From the NCBI RefSeq assembly GCF_013170705.1, contig NZ_CP033334.1:6549501-6613500 (forward strand): a DNA stretch of 64,000 nucleotides, written 5' to 3'. This stretch comes from Mesorhizobium loti (lineage in GTDB: Bacteria; Pseudomonadota; Alphaproteobacteria; Rhizobiales; Rhizobiaceae). The notes below the pieces were generated by a model that worked only from the letters and a program-made list of their open reading frames with translations, searched no databases and was not told where the DNA came from. Shown in pieces: positions 36,449 to 46,223 of the stretch (the first letter of the stretch is position 1; each line of letters starts with the position of its first letter). Made by a program: the position numbers and the translations under genes.

Positions 36449-36660
36449 GATCAGGCGCGGTTCTTGGAGCGCCAGGATTCATGTCCGATTTCGATGATCT
36501 CGCAATGATGCGTGAGAGGCTCGAGCAGTGCGGTCCGTTGTTCCGTCGAAGTAGCCGCGCCCGCTGTCGCGGATGAGCGCCCGGGCGATGGCAATGGCCA
36601 GATGCGACTTCCCGTTCCGGGCCACCAATCAACACGCCATTGGACCAACTGCCATCAAGG
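36449..36660 (-). pseudogene. IS21-family IstB relic
   Basis: Pieces of the ATPase helper protein in shifted frames: NGVLIGGP (Walker A region), HLAIAIARALIRDSGRGYF, and the C-terminal TALLEPLTHHCEIIEIGHESWRSKNRA with stop. Large internal deletion and frameshifts. IstA is not adjacent; an istA start relic lies at 45960. Confidence 0.65.
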
Positions 36661-36702
36661 CATCTCACCGCCGGGCGGCGGCGAACAAGAAGGAGAGGAA
36701 GT

Positions 36703-36990
36703 GATGGAACGCAGGCTTGATGACGTGATCGCAGCCCTCCCTGAGGAGCGTCGGGAGCGTGTCGATGCACGTTTCGAAGAGTTAAAGGACGGAGGTCGAG
36801 AGCCTCGGCGAGCTGCGCCGTGCGGCTGGGAAGCCCAGGCAGAGATCGCCTCGATCCTCAAGATCAAGCAGCCCTCTGTCTCGACGATCTAGAATCAGGC
36901 CGATATGTAGACACTTAGAGCTGCCTAAACGCGATCGTGGGACAACTCGACCTCATCGTCGCCTCGCGCGCGCCCTTCCGTATAGAGCGG
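36703..36990 (+). pseudogene. XRE-family antitoxin relic
   Basis: MERRLDDVIAALPEERRERVDARFEELKD matches the N-terminus of a common XRE antitoxin, followed after a local frame change by AQAEIASILKIKQPSVSTI (HTH). In-frame stops then replace sense codons (TI*NQADM*TLRAA*), and the tail VGQLDLIVASRAPFRIERLRDF appears beyond. At least three disabling changes. Confidence 0.6.
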
Positions 36991-37594
36991 CTCCGCGACT
37001 TCGTAGCCCCCTCCGCACGTAGTGCTGAGCGCCAGGTGGACGAGCCCGCCCGAGGGCAACGCGTCGGCTGAACGCGCCGTTTCGGTCAAAATTGCCGAAG
37101 GGACGACAGTCTCGTCGACGCTCGCAATAGGTATGAGCAAGCCCTCGTTAAGCCGGATACCGACTGCCCGCTGTCACGTCGCGGGGGACGCCTCTCCCTC
37201 ACCCATGCAGGCCCAGTTCACCGCCGCGCTGGGGGTGTCCGGCGATGTGCTCGCCGACGACGACCCGCTCGAGCACGCTTGGTCACAGCTTCCAAACCTG
37301 CTCAAGTAGATACCTCCGCGCCTGCGCGACATCTTCGGTGGCTTACAATTTATCAAATTTACGGCGATTATCGCGGCCCGCAAAATGACAAGAAAGTCAA
37401 ACGGCCATGTCTTCTCCCTTCTTATGCCGCTCCGGGACACATTGAGCACAGGCAAATGCTGCCAAGCATGCCAGCACCACGACCCACGTCGTGGCGGCAG
37501 TTAACAGCTGCCCGCTGAAGTCTGCCAACGGGCCTTCGGTCAAACTTGGCGCAGCGCTGTTACGGCAGGCACAGCACGTGGAGGTCTGTGAGCA
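36991..37594. other. No confident gene
   Basis: A plus-strand frame to 37309 ends PMQAQFTAALGVSGDVLADDDPLEHAWSQLPNLLK, faintly like the end of an XRE HTH, but nothing supports a gene. The rest shows nothing up to the acdS stop. Confidence 0.3.
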
Positions 37595-38608
37595 TCAGCC
37601 ATTGCGAAAGGTGTAGCCATAACCGTTGATGGCCGGCGCGCCGCCGAGATGCGCGTAAAGTATCCTCGAGCCCTCTGGAAAAAAGCCTTTTTGAACGAGG
37701 TCAATCATCCCTTGCATCGATTTGCCCTCATAGACGGGATCGGTAATCATACCCTCGAGCCGCGCACACAGACGGATCGCCTCCTTGGTTTCCTCGGATG
37801 GAATGCCGTAACGCGGGTACGCGTAGTCTTCGAGCAACACCACGTCATCCTCGACAGGTTCCGTTCCGAGCTCGACGAGGGTCGCAGTGTGTTGGGCAAT
37901 GCTAAGCACCTGCGCCCTGGTCTTGGCCGGGGTAGCAGAGGCATCGATACCGATCACGTTGCGCTGCCGACCGTCCTTGGCGAAACCGACGAGCATGCCG
38001 GCATGCGTTGAACCGGTGACCGTGCAAACGACCATGTAGTCGAAGGCAAACCCTAGCTGTTCCTCCTGGGCGCGCACTTCCTCCGCGAACCCCACATAGC
38101 CGAGGCCTCCATTCGGATGAACAGACGCCCCGGCCGGTATCGCATAGGGCCTGCCGCCCCTTGCCTTGACTTCATAGAGCGCTTTTTCCCAGCTGCGGCG
38201 GATGCCGATGTCAAAGCCATCGTCGACCAGGCGCACCTCCGCTCCCATGATCCGGCTCAAGAGAATGTTGCCGACGCGGTCGTAGACGGCGTCCTCATGC
38301 GGGACCCAGCTCTCCTGAACCAGGAGACATTTCATGCCGATCTTGGCGGCAACGGCGGCGACCATGCGCGTGTGGTTGGACTGCACGCCGCCGACGGTGA
38401 CAAGGGTATCGGCATCTGACGCGATCGCGTCGGGGATGATATATTCGAGCTTGCGCAGCTTGTTGCCGCCGAACGCCAGACCGGAGTTGCAGTCCTCGCG
38501 TTTGGCGTAGATTTCGACCTTGCCCCCCAGATGCTTGCCGAGCCGGTCGAGCTTCTCGATGGGTGTGGGTCCAAAGGTGAGCGGGTAACGCTCGAATTTT
38601 TCCAGCAT
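37595..38608 (-). CDS. acdS: 1-aminocyclopropane-1-carboxylate (ACC) deaminase
   Basis: 337 residues, PLP fold type II. It cleaves ACC, the plant ethylene precursor, to 2-oxobutyrate and ammonia, lowering ethylene during nodulation. Seen: [55 protein letters not shown] with the PLP Lys, [53 protein letters not shown], and [21 protein letters not shown] plus [17 protein letters not shown]. The Glu after VY and the Leu of AHLGG are the residues that separate true ACC deaminases from D-cysteine desulfhydrases. The ATG at 38608 has GGAGAG just upstream. A sigma-54-type promoter lies 39 bases before the gene, consistent with NifA control known for Mesorhizobium acdS. Confidence 0.95.
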   Translation of the reverse strand: MLEKFERYPLTFGPTPIEKLDRLGKHLGGKVEIYAKREDCNSGLAFGGNKLRKLEYIIPDAIASDADTLVTVGGVQSNHTRMVAAVAAKIGMKCLLVQESWVPHEDAVYDRVGNILLSRIMGAEVRLVDDGFDIGIRRSWEKALYEVKARGGRPYAIPAGASVHPNGGLGYVGFAEEVRAQEEQLGFAFDYMVVCTVTGSTHAGMLVGFAKDGRQRNVIGIDASATPAKTRAQVLSIAQHTATLVELGTEPVEDDVVLLEDYAYPRYGIPSEETKEAIRLCARLEGMITDPVYEGKSMQGMIDLVQKGFFPEGSRILYAHLGGAPAINGYGYTFRNG

Positions 38609-38646
38609 ATTCTCTCCGGCGATGATCATTCAGCTGAAATAGCCAC

Positions 38647-38661
38647 GCAAAACTCGTTCCA
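38647..38661 (-). promoter_or_regulatory. Sigma-54 (RpoN) promoter of acdS
   Basis: Minus strand TGGAACGAGTTTTGC: GG and GC are 10 bases apart and the TTGC box is perfect. No exact TGT-N10-ACA lies within 250 bases; the closest is TGTTTGCGATTGGACC at 38897-38912, with ACC in place of ACA. Confidence 0.7.
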
Positions 38662-39011
38662 AAAGCGCCGCTTGGATTGGTCGGCCGCGCTCTCCGACCT
38701 CCCATCAGAGCCTTGGGATTTCCAGCGCCTTCCTTGCGATTGAGACGAAGCGATCGACATGTCGGCATGCTGCCATGAGGCGACCATTGCCTAGGAAACC
38801 AACGACGACACGCGGTCGGCATCTGCGTTTTTGCCAGCTTTGCAAGTGCAGCCAGACCGCCAAACCAACAGACTTCGATAAAAACGCAGTGGCTCTTGTT
38901 TGCGATTGGACCGGCAGGAACTGGACGGTTGCCGAGCCGAATTCTGCCAGGTGATTTTTGTGGCGCTCAAATGCCTCACAGAGGTTTCAGCTGCTCGATC
39001 GAAGTGCTCGT

Positions 39012-39968
39012 CTACCTGATCGAAACGGGTGCCAATGCCCTCGAAAGGCTGGCCTCGCCGCGGCCGTAAGTCGCCGGATTGTAGTTGACGAGCGTGTCGG
39101 TTCTAGCCGTATCCAGCAACTGATTGGTTATCTGTGTCGGTGTTGCTGACGTGAACTTGCTGCCCAGAATGGCGGCATAGCCTGCAACCACAGGTGCCGC
39201 ATAAGACGTGCCGTATAGGCCAGTCTTGTCACCCTCGACACCCACGGTCAGGAACTGGTTCCGCACCTCGGGGTTTGAGCCGGGATAATTCGAGTATCGG
39301 GCCAGCCGCGTCTTGTTCCCGGGAGTGCCATTATGGTCGAGCGCACCCACGAAGATTGTCGATGGCGCCCCGATCAGCCCGAGGGTTAGCTCATCGAAAT
39401 CCCCTTCGTGCGGCCTACCAACCTCGCTGCTGCGGTTGTCGGCACTCTTGGTGACGATGGCAGAGCCGGCCCAGGCGGCATCGACGATCGCCTGCTCGCG
39501 CGGATGCTGGCTCAGGGGCTCTATAATGCGGTAGCTCGCATTGATGATATTGAGGCCGTCCTGCAGACCGATCGAAGACCCCTCGAGATAGCCATACTTG
39601 AATATGTTTGCGCCAGGGGCGACCATGCCGGCAATTTCAGCGACCCAATCTCCATGTCGCTGCGTCTGCGTACCGCGACCGAGGTCTGCGTCAAATGGCT
39701 GTTCCTTGAAGTCATCTATGACATTTATCGATACGCCGGAACCGATAAAGCCTGATGTCCATGCTTCACCAATATCTGGGCTCATCCAGCAGAATGTGCC
39801 GTCGGCATTTTGTGGACAGCCCGAGCTACTGCTTTCCGCGGCTAGAGTACCGGTCGTTCCTTTGCCGCTGACACCGGCATCGAGATCACCCGCGAAACCG
39901 GGTGCAGCCAACAGGCACGCTATAAGACCGACAACGAAACCTGCCGGGAACAATTGTGTTTTGTGCAT
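39012..39968 (-). CDS. Secreted subtilisin-like (S8) serine protease
   Basis: 318 residues with a Sec signal peptide (MHKTQLFPAGFVVGLIACLLAAPGFAG). The S8 triad is complete: Asp in VSINVIDDF, His in TQRHGDWVAEIAGMVAPGA, Ser in GLYGTSYAAPVVAGYAAIL; Asn of the oxyanion hole is probably in NIINASYR. The size indicates a compact protease without large C-terminal domains. AGGAAGTTGATT precedes the ATG at 39968, which I prefer to the longer frame because the signal peptide then starts the protein. It lies 62 bases after the exported protein at 40031, and both share the NifA/sigma-54-type promoter at 40762, so expression in nodules is expected. Targets are unknown. Confidence 0.88.
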   Translation of the reverse strand: MHKTQLFPAGFVVGLIACLLAAPGFAGDLDAGVSGKGTTGTLAAESSSSGCPQNADGTFCWMSPDIGEAWTSGFIGSGVSINVIDDFKEQPFDADLGRGTQTQRHGDWVAEIAGMVAPGANIFKYGYLEGSSIGLQDGLNIINASYRIIEPLSQHPREQAIVDAAWAGSAIVTKSADNRSSEVGRPHEGDFDELTLGLIGAPSTIFVGALDHNGTPGNKTRLARYSNYPGSNPEVRNQFLTVGVEGDKTGLYGTSYAAPVVAGYAAILGSKFTSATPTQITNQLLDTARTDTLVNYNPATYGRGEASLSRALAPVSIR

Positions 39969-40030
39969 AATCAACTTCCTGTCTGATTGTTCTTCATCAA
40001 CGAAATTTACGGCCTTGCCTTTCACCATCG

Positions 40031-40594
40031 CTAAAATTCACCCCTGAACCGAAGGTCAAGTTTCCATCGGCTTGGCTCGAGGTTGGTCATGTATTTCAAC
40101 GTATCCGAGGGCCGCAGTTGCGAGGCCGCCAGACGGCAATTCACTGCATGGAAGCCGCCGACGGCGCCATAGTCAGCCGTGCAAGGTCGTTCCGTCAGGT
40201 TCCCGCCCAAAATCGAACTGACGGTGAGAGAAAGCGTCGTGGACGGTGTCGGTCGCTTTTGCAGAATGAAGCCGAGTTTCACACCTGGGTCGATTCGGAT
40301 CTTTTCGGCACGTTGGCCGGTGCTCGCGCCCCACAGGAGACCGAAATCATCCGAGAGCTGCGTCAACATTTCAAATCGCATGTCGATCCAGTTGCTATGG
40401 TACCATTTTTCGAAAGACACTTTCGTACCATCCGACAGCTCGTATCCGCCTTGTCCCAGATGGTTGGCGGCCGCGGTCAGCTCCGAACCTTGATAAATGC
40501 CGACAAGGCTGGTCTCCTGTCCGTTCGCAGTCATGGCGCTGACGAAGAATGCCATCACGAACAGGACGTAACCGGCCGCCAGCCGTATGCACAT
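40031..40594 (-). CDS. Exported protein of unknown function, possible outer-membrane beta-barrel
   Basis: 187 residues from the ATG at 40594 (AAGGGGG 6 bases upstream). A signal peptide is clear (MCIRLAAGYVLFVMAFFVSAMTANG). The mature part has alternating polar/hydrophobic strands such as WIDMRFEMLTQLSDDFGLLWGAS, VKLGFILQKRPTPSTTLSLTVSSILGG and a final aromatic WKLDLRFRGEF, which is the style of an outer-membrane barrel ending in Phe. Two Cys (RPCTADY, VNCRLA) may form a disulfide. I do not recognise a family. Upstream partner of the secreted protease, possibly its substrate, anchor or transporter. Confidence 0.65.
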   Translation of the reverse strand: MCIRLAAGYVLFVMAFFVSAMTANGQETSLVGIYQGSELTAAANHLGQGGYELSDGTKVSFEKWYHSNWIDMRFEMLTQLSDDFGLLWGASTGQRAEKIRIDPGVKLGFILQKRPTPSTTLSLTVSSILGGNLTERPCTADYGAVGGFHAVNCRLAASQLRPSDTLKYMTNLEPSRWKLDLRFRGEF

Positions 40595-40761
40595 CTGCAA
40601 CCCCCTTGTTGGACCCGCCGGAGGCTCTAGCCTCAGACGCATGTCCGCCCAGCGGCCAACGTGTTCATTCGCAACAAATCTGTGATCTCCCGTCCTTCAA
40701 CTTTGCCGAGCCATCTCTTCGCTCTTCCTGGCAAGAAGCTCCCGCTCTCTCAGCGGAATTA

Positions 40762-40777
40762 AGCTAAATTCATGCCA
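40762..40777 (-). promoter_or_regulatory. Sigma-54 promoter of the exported protein/protease operon
   Basis: Minus strand TTGGCATGAATTTAGC: GG and GC exactly 10 apart, with TGGCAT matching the -24 box and TTAGC replacing TTTGC. It lies about 170 bases before the start at 40594. Confidence 0.7.
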
Positions 40778-40863
40778 ATCTAGATGACGGCGACAGGGAA
40801 GGAATTGCATGTTTGCTTTCAGCGGTTTAGCCAAACGTCCGAGACGCCGGCCAAACAAGGCTG

Positions 40864-40879
40864 TGTCGTCAAACCGACA
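40864..40879 (-). promoter_or_regulatory. NifA upstream activator sequence
   Basis: TGTCGTCAAACCGACA fits TGT-N10-ACA exactly and sits 87 bases upstream of the sigma-54 site, the usual distance. The palindrome CCGACACAATTGTCGG follows at 40881-40896. Confidence 0.75.
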
Positions 40880-41099
40880 AGCCGACACAATTGTCGGATG
40901 TCGACGAACACGCTTAGCGTGAACCCACCCGCATGGGCACAGCAACGCTTCCTTCGCGCTCCGGCCAGGTGCCATCGGAGAGCCCTCGGAACGGCCTCAT
41001 ATTTCATTCGACGAATTCCTCTTCAGCCGGGCATTACGCCGCCCAATTTGAAGTTCTGAACGCGAGTACGTCTAAAATGGCATGCCCGGCAGAGACTGA

Positions 41100-41950
41100 G
41101 CTCGCTGCCAGGCCGGCTTTGCCTTGGGAGGGGGCGTAAGCTATTGGCGTAAGGCGTGGAGCATCTCGAATATCTCCTGGCGAGACTGCCTATGCGCAAG
41201 ACGGGCACGCCGGCGATGTGTCGCAGCGTCGACAATGGCGTCCTCGGACAGGATGGGGCTTCCTGAAGCACGTCCATTAAGGCTCATCTGTTCCTCGGTT
41301 GCCGTACGAAGATTCTCGACAGATGAAATCCGTCGGCCACCTGGCGAGCCCGCGGTGCGCCTTCACGGACGGCTCCCGCATACAGGCTGCAGCGGTCTCG
41401 GCTGACGACCTCGACGAAGGGATGATTCCGCAGCCACCTGGCTGCGCTATCGACACTCGATCATCGAGAATGTCGACGAGCGAGTGACGCTCGAGATCAA
41501 CCATGATAGTGCCGCATAGCGTCGTTCCCCGCCAGCTCCAGTCATCGATGCCAACCACCCGAATCTCGGAGGCGCGGCGAGTAACCGCAGCATCCCGCTT
41601 CGGTTGCCGCAGGATGGTGTCGTCACCTGACGTTCATGCCGAGCCGTTGAATGAGGCGTCCGCCAGGACGTCCACCCGTGCTATGGCCGCGCAAGCCGAC
41701 AATCTCCACGACCCTCGTCGTCCTGCGCGGATAAGGGAAGCAACCGTCGGGAGTCGATCAGTGAACGTTTGTCGCTCACATTTCTGATGTGCACATCGCC
41801 AGCGGCTCAGCAGGAGCTTCACCGTCACGGGCTTGCCCTGGACCGGCAGATCCTGAAGGCTGCGGTCGGACCATCCATGCCGACTTCGGCTTCGCGGGCC
41901 ACAATCGGGCAAATGCCGATCGCTGGTCGGGCAGCGGAAACAATCCAACT
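41100..41950 (-). pseudogene. ISL3-family transposase relic
   Basis: N-terminal zinc-binding piece LPDCGPRSRSRHGWSDRSLQDLPVQGKPVTVKLLLSRWRCAHQKCERQTFTDRLPTVA (41634-41948), then, after breaks, VVGIDDWSWRGTTLCGTIMVDLERHSLVDILDDR (the DDE Asp region of ISL3) and further fragments down to 41100. Frameshifts throughout. Confidence 0.75.
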
Positions 41951-42182
41951 GTAATCATCAGTGAGCGCGACACCCAGAATTCTGCTCCCTGGGCGGCGAC
42001 CATTTCGATTTCGTTCGCATGCCCGCCCATAGCGATAGCGTCCGACGCGGCATCCCATGCTCGAAGCGCCCTTGCGGGTTTGGCGCTCTGCGCCCCGATC
42101 TCCCGGACAGGCGTGGGCATCCGGCAATAGGATGCCACTCCGGCAAAAGGGGGTTCGGATTTGAGCAAATCGAGAATATGAT

Positions 42183-42925
42183 TTACGCTGCAGAAAGTGC
42201 TGTGTCTGCCGTTTGCAGGCGCCCCGCCGCCGCCAGCAGGTCGGTCTGGGTAATCAGGCCAAGGATGCGCCGCTCGGCACCGACAATGACGACCGCATGG
42301 CTGCGGCCGTCGGTGAGCACGGGAAGCAGGCTCATCGCCGGCATCTCGGGCGAGACGACGCCCGCCTTCGACATATCAAGCCCTTCACCGCTTCGATCGC
42401 CTGCGTCAGCTCGCGGAGCCCCACGGTGCCGGCCAGCCGGCCGTCCGCACCGATCACCGGCAAGGTGCGGATGTTGCGATCGAGAAGCAGCTACGGGCGT
42501 CGTCGGGGTGGCATTTTCCGTTACCGAGATCTTGTTGCGGGACATGATGTTCACAGCAGCATGCGATGCGAGCGCACCATCGCCTGCAGATCGGCCTCCC
42601 GCAGCAGCCTCTCGAGGTCGTCGCGGTCGATGTCGAACGTTTCGTCCCAAGCCGCGGGTGCCGCATCGACATCCTCCGACTGGACACCTCGAAAAACCTG
42701 GCAATCGAGAACGCATTTTGATTCACTTCGCCTGGTGATTTGCACGGGGGCGTTGGATGCGAGGTCAGGCTGGGTTCTGGGATATTGACGAGCGCTATGT
42801 CCGGCTGAGCGCGGCCGGCGATCCACTGCCCCCCTCTGCGAGGCCACGGCCGCAAGCATCGCCTTCAGTGTGCCGTCATCTTGGGAAGGGCAGAAACACC
42901 GCGCGTCATGGCTCGACAGAAGCAC
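42183..42925 (-). pseudogene. HPP/CBS-domain protein, frameshifted
   Basis: A central part reads DETFDIDRDDLERLLREADLQAMVRSHRMLL, then in another frame MSRNKISVTENATP, and the C-terminal CBS half DMSKAGVVSPEMPAMSLLPVLTDGRSHAVVIVGAERRILGLITQTDLLAAAGR. These are consecutive parts of HPP-family membrane proteins with tandem CBS domains. The membrane part is lost and at least three frame changes occur. Confidence 0.6.
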
Positions 42926-43199
42926 ATTTAGCCCGATTCGAGGCCCCGCTTTCGACCACCTGAGTTCACTTGGTCACGGGTCTATCCGGCCGAGGTCCGC
43001 CGTCGTATCCGTTCAGCCTTGACGCGCGTCCAGTCCATGCCCTCCACGCCCGGCAGGATCTCAAGTTTCGCGGCACCATATGACCGTTGAGACACGAGAC
43101 GCGGCAACACCTGCCTCGGCGGCGGTGTTGCTGGACATCAAGGGCATCGGACCGGACTTTGCTGACGTGCTCTGGTCGGAAGGGCTGTTCCGCAACTTT

Positions 43200-43500
43200 G
43201 CATAGGCGCAGCCGAAGCGCAGGCTCCATTCACGGATAGTCTCGTAGCTGACCACGACTCGCCCGGCAAGAATCAGCTCAACGTCACGCGGGCTCAGGCT
43301 GGAGCAGTGATACAACCAGACGGCCTGATTGTGATCTCGGCCGGACAGCGGAAGCCCCGGTAGGGATTGGACGTCGCGCTCATACCCAAGACCAAGCCAA
43401 AGATCGCCGCCTCTCGCCAACTTGACAGTACCGCGTGACGGCTGCGCCCGCGGCAGCTTTGCCTCGCCGGCGTCCAAGTTGACAGTACGCATTCCGCTAT
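43200..43500 (-). pseudogene. IS6-family transposase fragment (second subtype)
   Basis: Frame HNQAVWLYHCSSLSPRDVELILAGRVVVSYETIREWSLRFGCAYAKL is the IS6 N-terminal HTH region (QAVWLYxRFxLSxRDVE, VSYETIRxW.LKFG). It differs from the 3413/20755 element and has no catalytic part. Confidence 0.65.
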
Positions 43501-43688
43501 AGCTCATCCATGGCGCGGATGGATGCAATCAGGAAATCAATTTTACCACTCTTCCGGAATGCTGCATTTGGGGCATGGGTGCTTCTGCAGGATTGTACGC
43601 GGAGGGTTTCAAAGCGCACTTGCCCAAACCCCTCAATGCGCCTTCACCAGTGCGGGCTCTCGGCGGGCGGCATAACAAGGAGATAGGC

Positions 43689-44459
43689 ATGGCTACGATT
43701 AAAGACGCAGGCTTCAGCGAAATCCTGCGCGCGACGTTTGGATCGGACGGCATTGACGCTCTCGACCTTCATGCCGGCGGAGTTGCCGCCGTCGCCGCCC
43801 AGAGGCTCGGTGTAGACGACGCTCATCCCGACCCCGAGGGTGGACATCGTCCTGATATCCCTACTACACCACCTATATATTGGGAACCTGGATATCATCG
43901 TCCCTGGCGTCCCCCTCACGACGACGACAATCCCAGCCCTGATCCCGCCCCTGATCCGTATCCCGATAGGAAGACGGGCGGAAAAGGGGACGACCACATG
44001 GAGGGCGGCCCCGGAGACGATAAGCTCGACGGCTTTGAAGGGAACGACAGCGTTTTTGGAGGCGACGGAAACGATACGCTCTGGGGCGGAAACGGGGTCG
44101 ACACCCTGCGGGGGGGCGGCGGAGACGATAGGCTCTCTGGCGGCTCCGGGGGCGACTCCCTGGAGGGCGGCCCCGGATACGATACGCTCTGGGGCGGTGA
44201 GGGCGGCGACTTGTTCATATTCCAGAGCGGCTGCGGCAAAGATCAAGTTCTAGACTTCGCGCCTGGCGAGGACCTCCTCGAGGTCGACCTGGGGATGAAC
44301 GGCACCAACATCAAGACGTATGCCGACCTCGCTGACGCCAGTCACCAAGTCGACAACGACACGATTGTCGAACTAGGCAATGGCGACTCGATCCGACTCC
44401 TCGATGTGAATGCTGAGGACGTTCACGCCCACCCAGAAGTGTATTTCTTCCTCTTATGA
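43689..44459 (+). CDS. RTX (GGxGxD-repeat) calcium-binding protein, type I secretion cargo
   Basis: 256 residues from an ATG with an excellent AAGGAGA ribosome site. N-terminal region (1-60) of unknown role, a Pro/Asp-rich linker (TTPPIYWEPGYHRPWRPPHD), then about nine tandem RTX nonapeptides (GGPGDDKLD, GGDGNDTLW, GGGGDDRLS, GGPGYDTLW; residues about 105-180), which fold on Ca2+. The C-terminal segment FIFQSGCGKDQVLDFAPGEDLLEVDL and a final FFLL end resembles type I secretion signals. A broken type I exporter gene follows 350 bases downstream. Confidence 0.88.
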   Translation: MATIKDAGFSEILRATFGSDGIDALDLHAGGVAAVAAQRLGVDDAHPDPEGGHRPDIPTTPPIYWEPGYHRPWRPPHDDDNPSPDPAPDPYPDRKTGGKGDDHMEGGPGDDKLDGFEGNDSVFGGDGNDTLWGGNGVDTLRGGGGDDRLSGGSGGDSLEGGPGYDTLWGGEGGDLFIFQSGCGKDQVLDFAPGEDLLEVDLGMNGTNIKTYADLADASHQVDNDTIVELGNGDSIRLLDVNAEDVHAHPEVYFFLL

Positions 44460-44806
44460 CGGTGCAAGGAGGACGCTCCGGCTCCTGGCGCCGTCCATCG
44501 TGGACGGGCCAGCGTCTGGGTGGCCATGCCTTTGCCATGGCGACTCTGGAGGGGTTGCCATGATGCTCGCGTCAAGGAAGGTTTCGCGTTGGCGCGAGCC
44601 ATAGGTCCCAGATCGATCAGGGGCTGCCGGGGCGGTGCAACCCTGATCGGCATGCTGCGCAGCCCCGTCTGGCCGGTGCTGTCGGTCCCCGCGTGCTGGA
44701 GCTGCAGGTTCATCTGGGTCAGCGCCTTCTGCATGGGCTGGATGGTGCTGTCAGGGGGATTCCCCCCAGCGCCGCACTCCTTCTCGCGCGTCGACGGATA
44801 ACATTT
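44460..44806. other. Gap between RTX gene and exporter relic
   Basis: No family recognised; a plus-strand frame encodes GLAMPLPWRLWRGCHDARVKEG and further hydrophobic sequence without features. Confidence 0.35.
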
Positions 44807-45640
44807 ATGCAGAACAAGCATGCAACCGGTTCGCAGCCTCGCGAAGCTATCGCCGCCTCTCGTTGGGCATTGGCAGGTACGGCGGCGATGAGCGGAGTGA
44901 TCAGCTCGCTACACTTGACCGGCGCGTCTTCATGCTCGAGGTCTATGACCGGGTTCTGCCAAGTCGTAGCGTGCCAACTCTTGTTGGTCTCGTAATTCTT
45001 GCTGGCGGTCTTTTCGTTTTCCAAGGCTGGCTGGATGTTGGCCGCGCACGCCTGTTTATACGCGTCGGCCGACTTCTTGACGAGAGGTTGAGTGGGAGGG
45101 TGCACGAGACGCTGATTGGCCTGCCGCTCGTGAACGACGAGAGGGGAGATGGTTCAGCCTCTTCATGACCTGGATCAAATACTTTCTTTCCGATGGGGGA
45201 CCGGGAGCTTTATTCGATTTGCCTTGGTTGCCGCTCTACGTTGGCATCTGCTTTATGTTTCATGCGTGGATAGGCAGCGCGGTCCTGGTCGGGGCTCTGC
45301 TTCTGGTGTTTGTGACGCTTATGACCGAGCGACTCACTCGAGAGCCATCGCGCAAGACAGCCGAATTCGGGACCATCAGAAATTCCATTGCAGGAGCAAA
45401 CAGGCGCAACGCTGAAGTCGTTCGTGCGATGGGAATGGCCAAGCGCGTAGGAAGCCATTGGAGCGCTGCAAATGAAGCTATATGGATTTCCAGCAGCGCG
45501 CCTCTGATGTTGCGACAGGGTTAGGGAGGCTATCTCTTAGAATGATGCTGCAGTCGGGCGTGCTTGCTTTGGGCGCCTACCTGGTCGTCAATGGCCCCGC
45601 GGGCGTGCACAATTTGATCCTTCGCCTGGGGATAGCTCGC
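44807..45640 (+). pseudogene. Type I secretion permease/ATPase (PrtD-like), broken
   Basis: Consecutive PrtD segments lie in alternating frames: IAASRWALAGTAAMSGVISSLHLTG, FMLEVYDRVLPSRSVPTLVGLVILAGGLFVFQGWLDVGRARLFIRVGRLLDERLSGRVHETLIGLPL, QPLHDLDQI, FLSDGGPGALFDLPWLPLYVGICFMFHAWIG, TAEFGTIRNSIAGANRRNAEVVRAMGM, and LSLRMMLQSGVLALGAYLVVNG. At least three frameshifts are present and the entire ATPase domain is gone. It was presumably the exporter of the RTX protein just upstream. Confidence 0.85.
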
Positions 45641-45720
45641 CAGAGATAATGCAGTTTGCCTCGGATGCGAACGAAGTGACTGTCGGCAATTCTGTGCGCG
45701 AGGCCGATCTCGTCATTGGC

Positions 45721-45780
45721 TGACGAACCTTTCGCCGAAGACGACGGCGAACTGGGTCTTGGCCTCGAACTGTCAATGCC
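45721..45780 (-). repeat. IS256-type end remnant
   Basis: TGACGAACCTTTCGCCGAAGACGACGGCGAACTGGGTCTTGGCC parallels the 3' end of the IS256 transposase at 20851-20895 (QFAVIFGERFI region). No more of the element is present. Confidence 0.5.
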
Positions 45781-45838
45781 GCTCGAATTTCCCCAAAAGC
45801 GTCAAATATTGACCCGTCTTGCATAAGCGCGACGAGGA

Positions 45839-45885
45839 GCGCTCGCCGGGCGGAGCTGGTCGGGGTTGCGCAGCCCGGCGAGCGC
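45839..45885. repeat. 47-bp palindromic repeat, copy B (IS21-associated)
   Basis: Second copy of the 36380 repeat, with the same 13-base arms GCGCTCGCCGGGC/GCCCGGCGAGCGC and the same 21-base spacing. It is followed by an istB-type C-terminal remnant (minus strand, SSRFKNPT). Confidence 0.7.
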
Positions 45886-45959
45886 AGATTGTTTGGGCGG
45901 TGGGGGCGCTTTAGGTGGGGTTCTTGAAGCGCGAGGACTCATCTAGTGATAGGTGGGCC

Positions 45960-46115
45960 AGTCGAGCAGCGCCGTCGTCATCTATGCGTCGCTGGCAAGG
46001 ATCTTGCGCACCGTGTTGCGCGACAGATCAAGGTCCCGGCAAATCCGTTTGACCGACCACCCCTGAACATAAAAAGCGCGCCGAACACGGGCAATCGTAT
46101 CCACCTATTCATCCC
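45960..46115 (-). pseudogene. IS21-family IstA N-terminal fragment
   Basis: Minus-strand frame VDTIARVRRAFYVQGWSVKRICRDLDLSRNTVRKILASDA, the HTH start of IS21 IstA transposases, followed by a stop. With the istB remnant at 45890-45950 it is what remains of an IS21 element. Confidence 0.65.
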
Positions 46116-46223
46116 CTCCATCCGCTCGCCGAGACAAGCGGATGGCCGCAGATCTCCATCAACCGGGGCTCAAAATCGGACGCCGAAAGTGACGAATTTG
46201 AGTTCTGATCTTGTTACGGCGCC

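Noticed and set aside
37595..38608. D-cysteine desulfhydrase as alternative for acdS
   Set aside because: The Glu after VY in DPVYEGKSM and the Leu in AHLGG are the residues typical of true ACC deaminases.
43644..44246. Long minus-strand frame opposite the RTX gene
   Set aside because: It results from the repetitive GGxGxD coding sequence and reads as low-complexity sequence; the plus strand has the ribosome site and RTX repeats.
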